Source of the DNA: Sciurus carolinensis
Taxonomy: Eukaryota; Chordata; Mammalia; Rodentia; Sciuridae
Assembly: GCF_902686445.1 (NCBI RefSeq)
Contig: NC_062223.1
Coordinates: 61,315,498 to 61,379,497 of the forward strand
Reading direction: 5' to 3'
DNA: 64,000 bases
Shown: positions 11,120-23,415 of the stretch, one piece after another
How positions within the stretch are numbered: the stretch's first letter is position 1
Layout: each line of letters opens with the position of its first letter
Notes under the pieces: generated by a model
Databases searched by the model: none
What the model saw: only the letters and a program-made list of their open reading frames with translations
What the model was told of the DNA's origin: nothing
Translations under genes and position numbers: made by a program

Positions 11120-12164
11120 TTTGAATGGAAGGTTTTTTGTTTTTTGTTTTTTTCCTCTTTTTTTTTTTTTTTTTTTTTGGACTTGCTAATCTAAAAATGT
11201 TCCTGTTTTATCTTTGTACTTCTGTTCAAAGTTTAGGAATAGAATGGCATTGCTTCACGCTCTTCCAGGTTTTCCCCCATCCCCTCTGGAAACAAGTAGA
11301 ACTTTTCCTGGTTCTTATTATATGAAAATTTCACAATCATATGCCTTGCTGTAGTCCTTAATTTTTTTTAATCCATTGCCCTGGTGAATTTTTTTCATCA
11401 GGTATCTCATTCTTTATCTTGGGAACTTTTTATGAATTATGTTTTTGAAGATTACATTTGTTTCATTTCCTTAAATTTTCTAGAAGTCCTATTATTTGGT
11501 TACTAGATCCCTTGATTTTTGTTTATTTTATATTTTATTTTCTGATTTTTTTTTCTCTCTTAGTCAATTTTCTGGGAGACTCTAATTTAAAACTTTTCAT
11601 TATGTTTTTCATTTTGTTTTATTTTTAATTTCTGCAATTCCCTTTGTGTTCCCTGAATATTGCTTCTAGTTTTTTATGCATGATTGCAATATTAATTTTT
11701 AAAGATATAACTGATAGATATGTTTAATGTGTACTCCACGTTGTACCATTTAAAAAAAAATTAGGATGTTAGAAGCTTTCCTTAGGCTCCTAGATGTCTG
11801 ATAGCTCTTACCATATTTCAAATGTGTGTCTTCAAAATTAAATGGAGGCTTTAGACTTATTATGAAATATGTCAACTGTGAACTTAAAGCTGGGATGATC
11901 TGATTGGGTCTTTACTTGAAGAACCCTCCCATGTTGGTACCTTAAGGTCTTTTCGGTTCCATTTGTCAGATTCCTCAGAAAGGACACTCTTGGTCTCTTT
12001 CCTGGAGTCTAATGTAGTGTATTCTATCTTCCAGAATTCCAGAGTCAAGGAGAAAATAATACTGAGGTTCAACATTCAGTAAGTAAACTTCTATTAAATC
12101 CCTCTATTCAATATAGTATATCTACATCAATTATGCTCAATGTTTTACAGTTCAAAAACACTTT

Positions 12165-12335
12165 GTTTTGGAGCAATGCTTTTCAACCTCACCTGGAGGG
12201 CTTATTAAAACACAGGATGCAGAGTCCCAGCCTTAAAGCTAACAGTGGAAGATAATAATTTGCATGTCTGACAAGTCCCCAGGGAATGCTAAGGTCTAAG
12301 GGTATACCTGGAGAATGGAACTGATGGGTGAGCAG
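12165..12335 (+). mobile_element. MER5-like hAT MITE relic
   Basis: The sequence runs tgcttttcaacctcacctgg, then the gagggcttattaaaacacag-type motif, then gtccccagggaatgctaa. This matches the layout of MER5-type (Charlie-derived) elements, read by eye. It is moderately degenerate and its ends are uncertain. Confidence 0.6.
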
Positions 12336-13197
12336 AAGCAGATACCTGGCTTCAAGGAGTGGAATGGGATATAGTTGATTTTTATACACTGTAAACCCAA
12401 TTCACCCATTTTTAGCCTCATCCTCACCACAGTTTCCAAAAGTTCTTAGCTGCTATGAATTTCTAAGTCTTTGGAGGGTTCTGTGATATCAATTGGTTTG
12501 CCTGCTGACTTTTCCACTGTAGGTTTGAGAACCATTTTTCTCAAATTCACTAAGCCAGATTTTTCTTATTTAGTTTTTAGCTCCCTAAAATTTTGGTCTT
12601 TTTTCTTTGCTAATATATGGCTTTTAAACTCCCTTTCCTGTCATTGTAGTGAGATATCGAGAGGGATAAATTTGTAGTAAATGTAAAACCAAAAGTTTTT
12701 GTGTCTTTCTTCAACTCTGGAGAATTCTATCAATCATTCTATCAATTGTTATTCACTTTCATTTCCTCTATGTTTTTATCAGAAACTTCAATTAGATGTA
12801 TGTTGGAGCTTCTCAGTCTGTACTTTATGGCTCTTAATTGTTCTTTCCATTAATTAAGAGACTCATCTCTTTTTCTCTTTCTTCTGTGATCTGGGTGAAT
12901 TCCTTGCTGTTATCTTCTAGTTTACTAATTCTCATTTCAGTTGTGTCTGATTCAGACTTACTTTATTGAGTATTTTATTTCAATGACCACATTGCTCACT
13001 TTTAAAAATGTGAATTGGTTCCTTTTCACATAGCCTGCTCATTCATTTCTTGATTTTTTTGTTTCATCATTTCTTGCTCTTTATTTAATGAATTAATTTC
13101 TTTGTTCTTTCTGAGACTTAAATATTCATACTTGAATATCTTTGGCAGACTGAATTAATAAAAATTTTATGTGGAGAGAAGAATGTTCTGATTTATA

Positions 13198-13360
13198 CTT
13201 TTTAAAAAATATTATTTGTTCTAATTAGTTGTACATAACAATAGAATGCATTTATACATTTTGATAAATCATAAATGGAATGTAATTTCTCATTTTTCTG
13301 ATTGTACATATTGCAGGATCACGTTGGTCATGCAGTCCTGTGTGTACATGAGGTAATACT
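13198..13360 (-). mobile_element. Antisense 3' end of a squirrel-type L1
   Basis: The segment ttgttctaattagttgtaca followed by aatagaatgcatttatacat is the reverse complement of the terminal 3'UTR of L1-B near 52945-53005. Only ~160 bases remain, so this is a severely 5'-truncated insertion inside an older antisense L1. Confidence 0.75.
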
Positions 13361-14825
13361 TTGTTAACTGTCTTTATTAGCTTTTATTTTCTTTGAGTCT
13401 TATCAATAGGATCATTTTAAGTTGGAGGTTTTCTTTTTAGCTATTTTTTCCTTCTCTTTCTTGGTGTTTCCCTTTCCTTTTCCAGTATCTTTTGGGGTTG
13501 CTTTTATTGGGTCCCAGACCCCAATCAAAAATCAGGTTTTCCATTCCATGGCAATAATTGAGGGCTTCTAGCTATCTCCTGGGCTGAGCATGGTCAGTTC
13601 AGTCCCTTTCCTTCTCTCTCTTTACCTACCCCTATAGACAGCATTCTCTTCTCTATGTCATAACTTTTAAAGAGAAAGGCCTAAGGCTGCCTAACTCCTA
13701 GAGTTCATTATGTAGTCTGTTATTGCACACCTAAGAAAATAATGGAGATGTTATCTGTTATAAAATGATAACTTCCATCTGCATGTGTCTGACTACTCTG
13801 TATCTCATTATTTACCAAACTTGAATGGGGATTGAAAGAATTATGTGTTTGCCCTTATAAATCTCTAATATTGCCCTTGTATTTAGAGTAGAAAAATCTC
13901 ATCGAAACTTTAATGTGCAGATCTAACTTTACTGGAAATAGTTTAATTTCCCAACATCCTTTTATCTTAAATTCAATCTGACATTCTCTGTCTTTTAGCT
14001 TATAAATTTAGCATGTTAATTTTGTGGACTAACTGATATTATAGTGTATATCATCTATGTTATGTAGTATATAAGTGTATATATTATATGGTATATATTT
14101 TATAATGTGTGTAATTTCTTAATATGTCAATGTTTATTTAGATTTACCCATGTTTAACAATTTATTTGCTTGCCACTTAAACTCTTGCAACAAAATTATT
14201 TCTTCTCATACCAATATTCTTCATCATGAAATAGAATGTTTAGTCATTTTTGAAAACGAAGGTCTATTAGTGATAATTCTCTTAATCTTTATATGTCCAG
14301 AAATTCTTTGTCCTTAATCTTATGACTAGAGAATGATAATCAGCTATGTATAGAATTCTGGGTTGACTATTATTTTTCCTCAGTACTTTGGAGATACTAT
14401 TGTACTGCATTTTGTTTTTTTTTATTTCCATTAAGAAGTAGATTTCCTGTCAGTCAACCTGTTTTTTCTCTTATTACTTTTTAGATCTTTTCTCTGGAGT
14501 TCTACTTTTATAATAGTATATTTCTTCCAGTTCAGCTTTCTTCCCTTCTGTGTAATGATTTTTAAAAATTTGTCCATTAAGGATCTTGTTTTGTTTTGTT
14601 TTTTTAAATTACAATGGCTACTTTTAAATTTTCTATTATTGTTCTTTAAAAAATAGGCTTGATTTTTTCCTTAAAGTCTTGCTCTTTTCACATATATTCT
14701 ATTTTTTCTTTCATTCTTTTAATTAATTAGATGATTATTCTATAATCATTTTCCAATGCTTATTTTATCTAATTTTCTTGAGAACATAACACAGTTGCTT
14801 ATTTTACCTGCCAACTGGACTCTCA

Positions 14826-15190
14826 GTAGAGTTTTTTTTTTTTTTTTTTTTTTTGCTTCATTGCCTTAAACAGGAGTTTGTTTCATTGTGAGTTACATAA
14901 TAAGAAAAACAATGATGTAAACAATAGAAGTGTATTTTTCTCCTATAAAAGTCCTGATACAAGCAACCCAGGATTGATTTGGTGACTCTCCAGTGGTCCT
15001 TATGGTCCACAAAGGAGCACCAGCCATCACATCCATTTTACAACAGCAGGATGGGCAAAGGGTGAACTAAGGAACAGGGCACATGCCAGCTGTCTTTGGA
15101 GGAAATTTATTGGAAGCGCCCTGCAACACTTCTCACATCCTATTAGCTAGAACACAATCACATGGCTCCTCCTAACTGCCGGGACTTGAT
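14826..15190. repeat. Poly(T) tract and unassigned ancient repeat relic
   Basis: A T-run of about 24 at 14830-14853 is followed by sequence with phrases such as accagccatcacatccattt and tcacatcctattagctagaa. I recall these from a common decayed mammalian interspersed repeat but cannot assign the family. A similar pattern recurs at about 33520-33930. Confidence 0.35.
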
Positions 15191-16689
15191 AACTTCTAAG
15201 GCCTAAGCAAGGGAGGATAGGAGTGTGGAAATTCTTTAGATAAGCAGCAAGCAGGCTCTGCTGAACCCAAATAGTTCATAATATTGGATTTTGTCCACAA
15301 CTTCAGTGGGCTTTACATGTAGGACTCCTATGCCATTTGAAATGAGGGCCCACCTCTTCAGAAAGTTCAGTCTCTCATTCTGCCAGGAACCCAAGTTCCC
15401 TTGTTTGGGATCTATTTTTGTTATTTCTTTCATTAATTGCTTATGCTGCGGGGGAGGACACCAAGCAACATGGACCCTATAAATTCGAATTCCAGACCTG
15501 CGTGATATACATCCTTAAGTGTGTAAGTTTTCGGAGATTTTATTTTTCCTTCAAGAGCACAATCAGGATAGATGAGCCTTCCTGGTACACAAATAGAGTG
15601 TTGGGGGGATTTTTAAGTCTGATCTTTCAGGCATGGGATAACCCCTTGAGTGTCTTGGTTTTATACAGGAGCCTTTGATCAAGTGTCAAATTGTGCAGGT
15701 CCAAGGTTTGGTCTTCATATCAGTGTAGGTATCAAACCCCCAGCTTTTAAATCAATGATACTGACACCCCCATGCCCTCCACCTCTCCACCTACTTCTCA
15801 GGGAAGTTTCAGTGTCAGCACATAGGGGTGACGCTTCCTCTTTATTTAAACTTCCTGTAGAAATCTCTTAACTTTTTAAAGTAAGTTCTTACAAGGTCAA
15901 ATCTATACTCTGTCATTTCTTTTTAGGATTTCTCAGTGTTTCGCAGAAATGATTTTGAATTACCATTTTACCTATTGAGGGATATTTCCCCCAATATTCT
16001 TTTTATAAATTTTTATTGTATTTTAAATTTTCTTCTATTAACCTGAATTTGTTTCTGTTGCTGGACACCAAGAATACTGACTGATAACAGTATGTTTTAG
16101 AATTTGCCAACTTGGGTCTAGGCCTAATTTTTTGTGATTCCTGAGGTTTCATATCTTGTTGGAGAGCTCCAGACACAGAAGTCCAGATGGATGCTCCCAG
16201 GCTCCTGGTGTGATTCCCCAACTAGAGCAATTCACAACTGGGCACAATTCCAAGTTGACATAGACTGTTCCCCCATGAACTCACCAATCCCATGTGAAGG
16301 GTTTAAGCAAACTCTAGCCCTTGAACTCTCTGAGGTCAGGAGCTTGAGAGTCTTCAAAAAGCACATTTGTTTCTTCTGATGGGCTAAAGTTCATTCCATT
16401 ATGCCAACTGCTTTGGATTGTCAGAATTAGGCAGTGAGACTTTGGAGTTAGGCATGAAAACATTTATCCCCTCTATGTGGGGTAGACCCCAAGATGCCTA
16501 TGACTGGGGACCACCTGCACCAACTGCTTCCCTGGCAGACTCTGAATTTCTTTGAGGTCAGCAAGAAGGTACTGGGGTAGAGAGACCAAGATCTGTGCCA
16601 TAGAGTTGCGGGGGCAATAGGTTTATCTGCCCTTTGGTCCTGGGCTGCCACTCACCTGCTAAATCACTTTGGGCTCCACCTCTTAGTGT
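15191..16689. other. Unique sequence, no gene recognised
   Basis: No repeat family or coding frame with recognisable features was found. Frames at 15291-15871 are short and overlapping on both strands. Confidence 0.45.
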
Positions 16690-16915
16690 CCATTTCCTTA
16701 GGAAATGATGATAAGGTTGCCAACTGTGCCCATCTTATGATACTGCAAGGCCCAGATACTTCTTAGATGTTATGTATGTTTGGGAAAGAAGTCATGTTAC
16801 TATTTTAACTCTGCAAATGGAGAAACTGAGGATCATAGAGATGAAGTGATTTCTCCAAGGTCACACAGTCAGTGAATGGCAAAGACATGACTCAGTTCCT
16901 AAGACTTTGGACCCA
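16690..16915 (-). mobile_element. MIR SINE, antisense
   Basis: The antisense MIR core is recognisable: gcaaatggagaaactgagga followed by ccaaggtcacacagtcagtg. The 3' part is decayed. Confidence 0.8.
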
Positions 16916-16994
16916 AAATTCATTCCCTTTTCCCAATACCACCACTGTATAGGTGTATAATGAAAGGAGGAAGAAGAGAATACAAAGTTTATGA

Positions 16995-17215
16995 GCACTT
17001 CCTGTTGGCCAGCTGCTTTGGAAACAATATGTTGTTTACTCCCCATACCACTGTCTCAAGTCAGAAGGTGATTTTCTTATGATTATTTTACAGATGAACA
17101 AAACTGTATCAAATACTGTCCATGATTTACCCAAAGCAGCCTATCAATTTCAAGAGCTAGGAATTGAACCTGGCATTGTCTGATCACAAAGGCTGTGCTG
17201 TCTCTCTGTGTGTCT
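16995..17215 (-). mobile_element. MIR SINE, antisense (second copy)
   Basis: The copy contains attattttacagatgaacaa and ctaggaattgaacctggcat, both matching antisense MIR. It is a second, independent copy directly after the previous one. Confidence 0.75.
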
Positions 17216-18650
17216 TTTTATAGTACTCTCTTGATATTATCATGCTCCCCTAAAATCCACATGCATTTACACAAGGTTCAAATCAATTAGTTCACACTTT
17301 GCTGCTGAGTCTCCTCTGTGCCAAAGGTGATCAAGGTGCTCTGGGTTTTATGCTTTCAAACCCAATGAGGCCTCTTTTCCCTACTTCTTGCATGACAGCC
17401 CAGAATTGAGAACCATGGTGCATATGGTGTTTGCAAAATGCTAGTTGTGTATGGGTGTTTAAACTTTAGTTTTGCATCTTTTAATTTATTTATGCAAGCA
17501 AGCCGCCTTTCATGAATTTTAATCTGTGCTGTCTTAAAGAAGTGCTTTCCAAATGGGACAGCATTTGTGATCACCACTAAGCCATTCTAACTGCTTGCAG
17601 GCCTGGGGAGAGAGGCAGTGGAGAATATTAGCAAGCTCTGCACCGTCCCTGTGTCATCCCAGGCATTGTGGCGTAAAATGTGCTTCGTGTCTAGGAAAAA
17701 AAAAAAAAAGAAAGAAAAAGAAAAAAACACTGTGACTCCAGTCTTTGGTTATTTTTAATGCTGAGCAGCAGAACCACAGGGAATATTATGAGTTCCAAGA
17801 TTTCTGACAGGAGGGACTCGCCGCTGAAGTGCTTTCTTCAGGAGAGAGAGACACTGCTACAAGTCTTTATTCATTTATTTATCATGCTTCAGTTCCTAAA
17901 AAAGAAAACACTTCTCCTGTGCAGGAGAAATTGCTTCAATGGATAGATTGCATTTAAATAATTTAAGTATAAAATTACTCGAACAGGCCGACTGATATTT
18001 CGAAAATGAAACAGTCACAATCACTTAAGAGCGCTGGCAAAGTTGGTGAGTGGGTATGCAGATTGGGAAGACCTGTCTGATGGGGGAGGGCTCTTTGTCC
18101 TGTCCTGCTGGTGGCCCCAGAGGAACATGGTTTCTGGTCAGGTCCTGCTAGGAGAGGACAGAACTTCCAGACCCCAGAGCCTTGAAAGAAAGAAAAACTT
18201 CACAACTTTTGAGTCTTGGCCTTCATCTGAGCAGCTAACTGGAGCAGAGGAGACACTGGATCTGGATTCAGACGGTGTGCACCTTGCCTGTACCAGCTCT
18301 CTGCCCCGCCTCCATGGTCCTGGGGTTCCTTGGTTGTATAGGTTGAAAATACAGCTGTCTAGGGTTGTAGAGGCTGGGTTAGGTTTCTGAAAGGACTCAG
18401 CGTGGGGTCTGGTATGTAATGGTCTTTTGGGTTATGATTACTGCATGTTCTTCCATGTGTCTGGGAGGCTGGTAATACAGAAATGCCATCTGGTCCTAGA
18501 GAGAGTCTGTCCATTCTCAGGAAGACTACATCCATGCTAATGATGGCCACAGCTTTCTGTGACCTGCCCCTACATGCCTGTACAAGACATTATGAGACTG
18601 AGGAGGGTCTGCTGTAACCTGTCCAGACAGCATTTCTTTGAGTGGGCTTT
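17216..18650. other. Unique sequence with A-rich tract; possible conserved segment
   Basis: No gene is recognised. An A-rich simple tract lies at 17696-17727. The part at about 17745-18045 keeps several CpGs in an otherwise AT-rich context, which can accompany conserved non-coding elements; this is only a hint. Confidence 0.35.
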
Positions 18651-18657
18651 TGGTCCA

Positions 18658-18749
18658 CTAAAAACAGCAGAATTGCTGAAAAGTAGCAGCCCATAACCAT
18701 GCACGATGCTTCCTCTAAGTGCCTCAAAGACAACATCCCCCCAAAGAAC
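18658..18749 (+). repeat. Local inverted repeat, arm 1
   Basis: This segment is closely similar to the reverse complement of 19364-19455. Over the best 63 bases (from cagcccata to ccccccaaagaac) I count about 57 matches. The family is not recognised and the frame is not intact. Confidence 0.8.
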
Positions 18750-19363
18750 CTGAAGAACCTGGCAAAGAAACTGCTCTGTGGTCAAATGCATTTGCAAATT
18801 GCTACACACTGCATGGCCCTTTTGACAGTTTGACATGTACCCTGACATCCTGAAGACTTTGAAAAGTCCTACAGATAAGAAAACTTTTGACATTGAATTC
18901 AACTTAACTGCATGTATTCATCTCCTTTGGCAATGAGAACTTCCCCACCCTACCCTTTGGATTTTGGACTTACTGAAATGCACCTAGGGAAATTGCCCCA
19001 GGATGGTTATTCCTCTTTCCTTCCTACTCGGTTGCTTTCTATCTTATTTTCCTCTGGACACTATATGGGCCAGTTGCAGTGGGTTTCAAGGTCTTCTGTT
19101 TAATACTAACTAGTTAATGAATCAAGTGCATTGAGTTCTGGATTTAAGATCAATCAAGCATCATCCATACCCTCTACAATGCAGTCAAGACAGGGAACAG
19201 ACGCTTCATCGGGGAGGCACGACCCTGTACATGGTACCATTAGTGAGTGTGCAGTAAGTGGGCTGGAGGATGGACGTGCAGATGGGGACATCTCAGGACT
19301 AGCCTGGAATGTCAGATGAGGTCTCCTAGAGGAGAGGCCCACATTTTGTTGTCTTTTGTCATC

Positions 19364-19690
19364 GTTCTTTGGGGGGATTTTGTCTTCGAGACATTTAGAG
19401 GAAGCATCGTGCACGGGTATGGGCTGCCGCCTCTCAGCAGCCCCACTGTTTACTTTGAAGAGAAAATGTCTGCTTTGTAGGCAAATGTTTTCAGCATGGA
19501 AATGATCATTGCAATTGCTGTGGTTGTCACAAATGTTTCATCAGAGCCGATAAAGCAGCTGAGTGTTGGCAAAATCGATGAAAACATCTTGAGAAGTGTT
19601 CGCTGCCTACTTAGCCGTCTGTGGCTCATCTGGTGTGAGGGAGGAGGGGAAGGAGGCGGTGAGCTGAGGCCACACATGAGATGCTGAGAG
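19364..19690 (-). repeat. Local repeat unit, minus orientation
   Basis: One end (19364-19455) is the inverted partner of 18658-18749. The other end (19535-19690) is repeated directly at 20050-20201. The minus strand carries a 75-codon frame (19450-19677) with no recognisable domain. It could be a processed-pseudogene fragment or an unclassified repeat; I cannot tell which. Confidence 0.7.
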
Positions 19691-19691
19691 G

Positions 19692-19840
19692 CAGTATGGT
19701 GTGGTGGAGGGATATCAGCCTTTGCAGCCAGAGTGTCTTGTTTTAAGTCCTGTCTTTCTTATGAACTCTGTGACCTTAGACAGGCTACCTAACTTTTCTG
19801 TGCCTCCATTGCCTCCTTTGGAGACTGTGGATAATAAAAA
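19692..19840 (+). mobile_element. MIR SINE, sense
   Basis: The block starts gcagtatggtgtggtggagg and continues with ctctgtgaccttagacaggc and ctgtgcctccattgcctcct, a good sense-strand MIR. Confidence 0.8.
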
Positions 19841-19924
19841 TACAGGTTGAGTATCCCTTGTCTGAAATACTTGGGACCAGAGTGATGCTTGGGACCAGAG
19901 TGTTTCAGATATTGGAGGGCTTTG

Positions 19925-19926
<2 letters not shown>

Positions 19927-19982
<56 letters not shown>
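19927..19982. repeat. A-run plus (TA)n microsatellite
   Basis: A run of As changes directly into about 20 alternating TA dinucleotides. It lies inside the Tigger-type element. Confidence 0.95.
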
Positions 19983-19986
<4 letters not shown>

Positions 19987-20049
19987 AATATATTTGCATA
20001 GAATTTACCTGTTGAGCATTCTTAGTCTGAAAATCCAAAATCTGGGATG

Positions 20050-20201
20050 GTTCATTGGAGTTGATAAAGCAACTGGGTGTTGGAAAAACCCATGAAAATG
20101 TCTTGGGAAGTGCTTGCTGCCCACTTAGCTATCTGTGGCTCATCTAGTGTGAGAGAGGAGAGAAAGGCTTAGCTGAGGCCACACATGAGATGCTGAGATG
20201 C
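20050..20201 (-). repeat. Direct copy of the local repeat, inside the Tigger MITE
   Basis: The segment aligns in the same orientation with 19535-19690, for example gataaagca(a/g)ctg(g/a)gtgttgg and the shared gctgaggccacacatgagat. Identity is roughly 80% by eye. It is flanked on both sides by Tigger sequence. Confidence 0.85.
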
Positions 20202-20404
20202 TCCAAAATCCAAATTTTTTTAGCATATTGTTGGAGCATTTTGGATTTCAGATTTTTGGATTAGGGATACTCACCATATACAGACTTCACATTGTTGTAT
20301 ATGTAAAGTACTTTTAGCACTTACTACATATTAATTTATATCACTATTACGTGAATTTACAATTATACATATGAATATCAACTGACAAAGAAGTTTACAA
20401 GGCA

Positions 20405-20520
20405 TCACTCACTCACCAAATACTTATTGAGCATCTTCCATGGGTCAGACACTGTTCTTAGAGCTAGGAACCCAGTGGTGAATAAAGCAGGCCAGGCTTC
20501 TCTTTTCTACTGAGGTAGAC
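20405..20520 (-). mobile_element. L2 3' end, antisense
   Basis: The segment caccaaatacttattgagca, then gtcagacactgttcttagag and cagtggtgaataaagcaggc, matches the antisense L2 terminus. Confidence 0.7.
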
Positions 20521-21529
20521 AAATAAATAAGAAACCTTCAGATCATGACAAATATGATGAAGAACACAAATCAGAGTAATATAGACACAGAGAAAATGTG
20601 CTGTATTTAAATTTCTGAACTACTCTGCCATTCCTTGTGTTATCTGATGGTGAGCATGGAACATATTTAATGTTCTTCATCCAATTTATAATTTTAATGT
20701 GATAGAAGAATCTAAAGAGCCTCTGTAGGATTTTGCATTCCTACATCTCTCAGAAAACAAGATGACATCTGGGAATATGGGGAGGGAAGCCTCTTATCTG
20801 GGACCTGGTGCTGTTGCAGGAGAAGGGGCCCTCAGATCTGTGAGGTGCTCTTGGACTGTCCTCCAGCTTCTCCATCTGTGACATAATGCCTTCTGCCTGA
20901 TAGAACCTTCTTCCTCACTCCTCTCTCAGCATTATCTGGACCTGACCCCCTGCCCTGTCTCTGACTGACCCTCCTCTCAGCTCTCCTTGGCACTATATAC
21001 CCATATGAGGCTCTGACTTTAGAGGACACCACCAACCCTCTGTGGCTTGTTTTGGTCGTCACCTCAGCAGGTTCATTGGCTCCCAAATCCACTGCCTTTT
21101 GAACTACTTTTCCAGAAACACCCAAAGGGAACCAAGAGAGGCTGAGGGAAGCTGTCTTCCAGAAGCTCCCATTAACTCCCTTGCATGCCAGAGTGAGGGG
21201 AGGGGCTGCCTGCCAAGAAGTACTGTTTCCTCAGAGTCCTGTAACTCCAGCAGGGCCAAAGCCCCCTATTTTCTCCCTTCCCTAATCTGGATGTTTCTAA
21301 ACCACTCCACTTTAAAGTTTAGTTCCAAGATGAAGAGGAGGATAAATGAAAACCCTGGCATCAGACCATCTCTTTCTCTCCCTCATTCCTCTTTTATTTA
21401 TTTATTTTCTCTCAAAATGCTTCATGCAAAAGAGGTTTCTCCTGTGTCGAAACCTTCTACTCTAGAGCCAATACTCTTAATGCTAGACTTCCAGTTTCGT
21501 CTTTGACACATAAAGAACTTAAAAGATTT
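20521..21529. other. Unique sequence, no gene recognised
   Basis: The longest frame is 21042-21506 (+, 154 codons), which overlaps a 97-codon minus-strand frame and has no recognisable domain. I do not treat it as a gene. Confidence 0.45.
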
Positions 21530-23415
21530 ACAACAAGGAATAGCTGAGAACACTAAAAATCAATGAGTTTTCTTGACCCATCAAAGAACTGAGGTGACAA
21601 GGTAAACAATCCCCCAAAACCTGGACAGATAAATGGATGGAGAGAGATCAAACTGAGACCTGCTGGACTGGAGTGGAAGCTGCTGCATCTGTAAGAGTAA
21701 GGAGGTAATATTGGTGAATTGTTTGAGGCTGTGTGTGGCCTACTAGGAGACTGAGAAATTCTTGAAGGCTGCAGCCTAAGGGGGCCTCACACTTTTATGA
21801 GCCTCACTTTTGGAAACCCTATAAGTCTCTCCTGGTGAATATCCAAGAAAAAAATTCCTGGTGGCTCTGGCACCAGAAGGGGAAATAGAATCATCATGAA
21901 ATAGATCCAGAACATTCTCCATGATGGAGCTACTCTCCAGAGGGAAGAGAATAAGACCATTTCCCCCTCTCCAACCCTGTCTAGTCTTTCTGTCTTACCT
22001 AAGGGATGGGGACATGCTATGCCAGTGGAGAAACACTCTATGGAGGTCACAGCTCAAGGAGGTCTTTAAAAGAATAAGATTTAATAAAATTATAGAATAT
22101 ATCCATTCTTACAAATCTTACCACCACACTAACAGGAATCCAGCATAATAACAGTGGATTATAGCTTTTAGACTCTAAGTTAGAGACTCTCTTTGAGCTA
22201 GAGTACTTAGTGAATCCCAAAGACAACAGCAGAGACAAAAACAAGGATACTAGAGGAATTTGAAACCTTTAGCACCTACAGCTGCAGCAAATATTAACAT
22301 AGCCCAGATTCAAGCCAGATTACCATAAATCATCACATTAAAATCTCTCAGTTTGTACAACTCAGCACAACATGTCTGTCTTTCAACAAACAAAAAATTA
22401 CTAGGCATGCTAACAGTCAAGAAATCTGAAGAGACAGAGCAAGCATGAGAACCAGACTCAGATATAACACAGATGTTGTAATTATCAGGCATGGCATTTA
22501 AAATAACTATGATTAATATGTTAAAGACCCTAATGGAAAAAGCAGACAGCATGTAAGAATGGATGAGTAATGTAAACAGGGAGATGGAATTCTAAGAAAG
22601 AATCAAAATGAAATGGTAGAAATCAAAAGCATTCTAACAGAAATGAAGAATGCTTTTGATGAGCTTTCAGTAGGCTGGACATGAGCAAGGAACTAATCAG
22701 TGACTTTGCAAAGAGACCTGTAGAAACTTTGGGAAAAAAATGCCAAGAGAAAAATGAATGGCTGGGGCAGGGGCTGGGGTGGAGAACATAAAAACATCCA
22801 AGAACTGTGCAATAATTTCAAAAGATATAATATGTGTGTATTAGAAAACCAGAAGAAGAAATAGAGAATGAAGCCAAAGAAATATTTGAAGCAATAATTG
22901 ATAAGAATTTTCTAAGATCAATGACAGACACCAAACCACAGATCCAGAAAGCTCAGAGAATATCAGCTAAACACCAAAACATGACCCCTAAGCATATTAG
23001 TTTTTTAAAAATCCCATAATCAATAAACTAAAAGTCAAACTTAGCCAAAATAAAACACAAAAGCAAAGAGAAACTTTTGAAGAAAGCAGTGTGGCAATGG
23101 AGATGGGAAAAACCTACCTACAGAGGAACAAGGTAAGAATTACAGCAGACTTCTCATCAGAGACCATGCAGGTAAGAATAGGATAGAATTAAGTATTTAA
23201 ATAATTAAAATGGAATAAAATATTATAGACTTCTATATCCAGTAAAATTATTCTTTAAAAATGAAGAAGAAACAAAGACATTCTGTGATAAAAACTGGGA
23301 GAATTCATTGTCAACACATCTTCCTCACAAGAAATATTAAAAAAAAAAAAAAAAGTTTTACAGACAGAAGGAAAAAGTGTAAGTCAGAACTTGGATTTAT
23401 ATAAAGAAAGGAAAA
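21530..23415 (+). mobile_element. HAL1 (ORF1-only half-LINE) relic
   Basis: The most recognisable part runs from about 22360 with gagacagagcaagcatgaga, tataacacagatgttgtaat and ttaaaataactatgattaat, then an ORF1-like coiled-coil region and a downstream RNA-binding region (aattacagcagacttctcat, then tctatatccagtaaaattat). It ends with an A-run near 23338-23354 and short residual sequence. HAL1 is a mammalian L1 derivative that has ORF1 but no ORF2. The frame is broken by many stops and indels. Assignment of 21530-22290 is less certain. Confidence 0.7.

Larger units (their letters stand above)
11350..14800 (-). mobile_element. Decayed antisense L1M-type LINE relics
   Basis: The segment is very AT-rich and T-biased, with phrases typical of the antisense 3' part of old mammalian L1 elements: tctgtgatctgggtgaattc near 12885, gaattctgggttgactatta near 14353, and a run around 14460-14545 ending near tagatcttttctctggagtt. 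It is broken by a MER5-like relic near 12.2 kb, a younger L1 3' end near 13.2 kb and unassigned gaps, so boundaries are approximate. No coding capacity remains. Confidence 0.5.
19843..20276. mobile_element. Tigger-type MITE, interrupted
   Basis: The left terminus caggttgagtatcccttgtc and the right terminus ggattagggatactcacca form near-perfect terminal inverted repeats, each flanked by TA, as expected of pogo/Tigger elements. The interior is replaced by an A/TA microsatellite (19927-19982) and by a copy of the local repeat (20050-20201). The exact Tigger subfamily is uncertain. Confidence 0.8.

Noticed and set aside
19927..19982. Promoter TATA cluster
   Set aside because: It is a simple (TA)n microsatellite next to an A-run.
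21042..21506. 154-codon + strand frame as a possible gene
   Set aside because: An opposite-strand frame overlaps it, composition is unremarkable, there is no domain, splice or promoter support, and the first part shows no family resemblance.
22834..23019. Small basic/acidic coiled-coil-like frame
   Set aside because: It is a remnant of HAL1 ORF1, not an independent gene.
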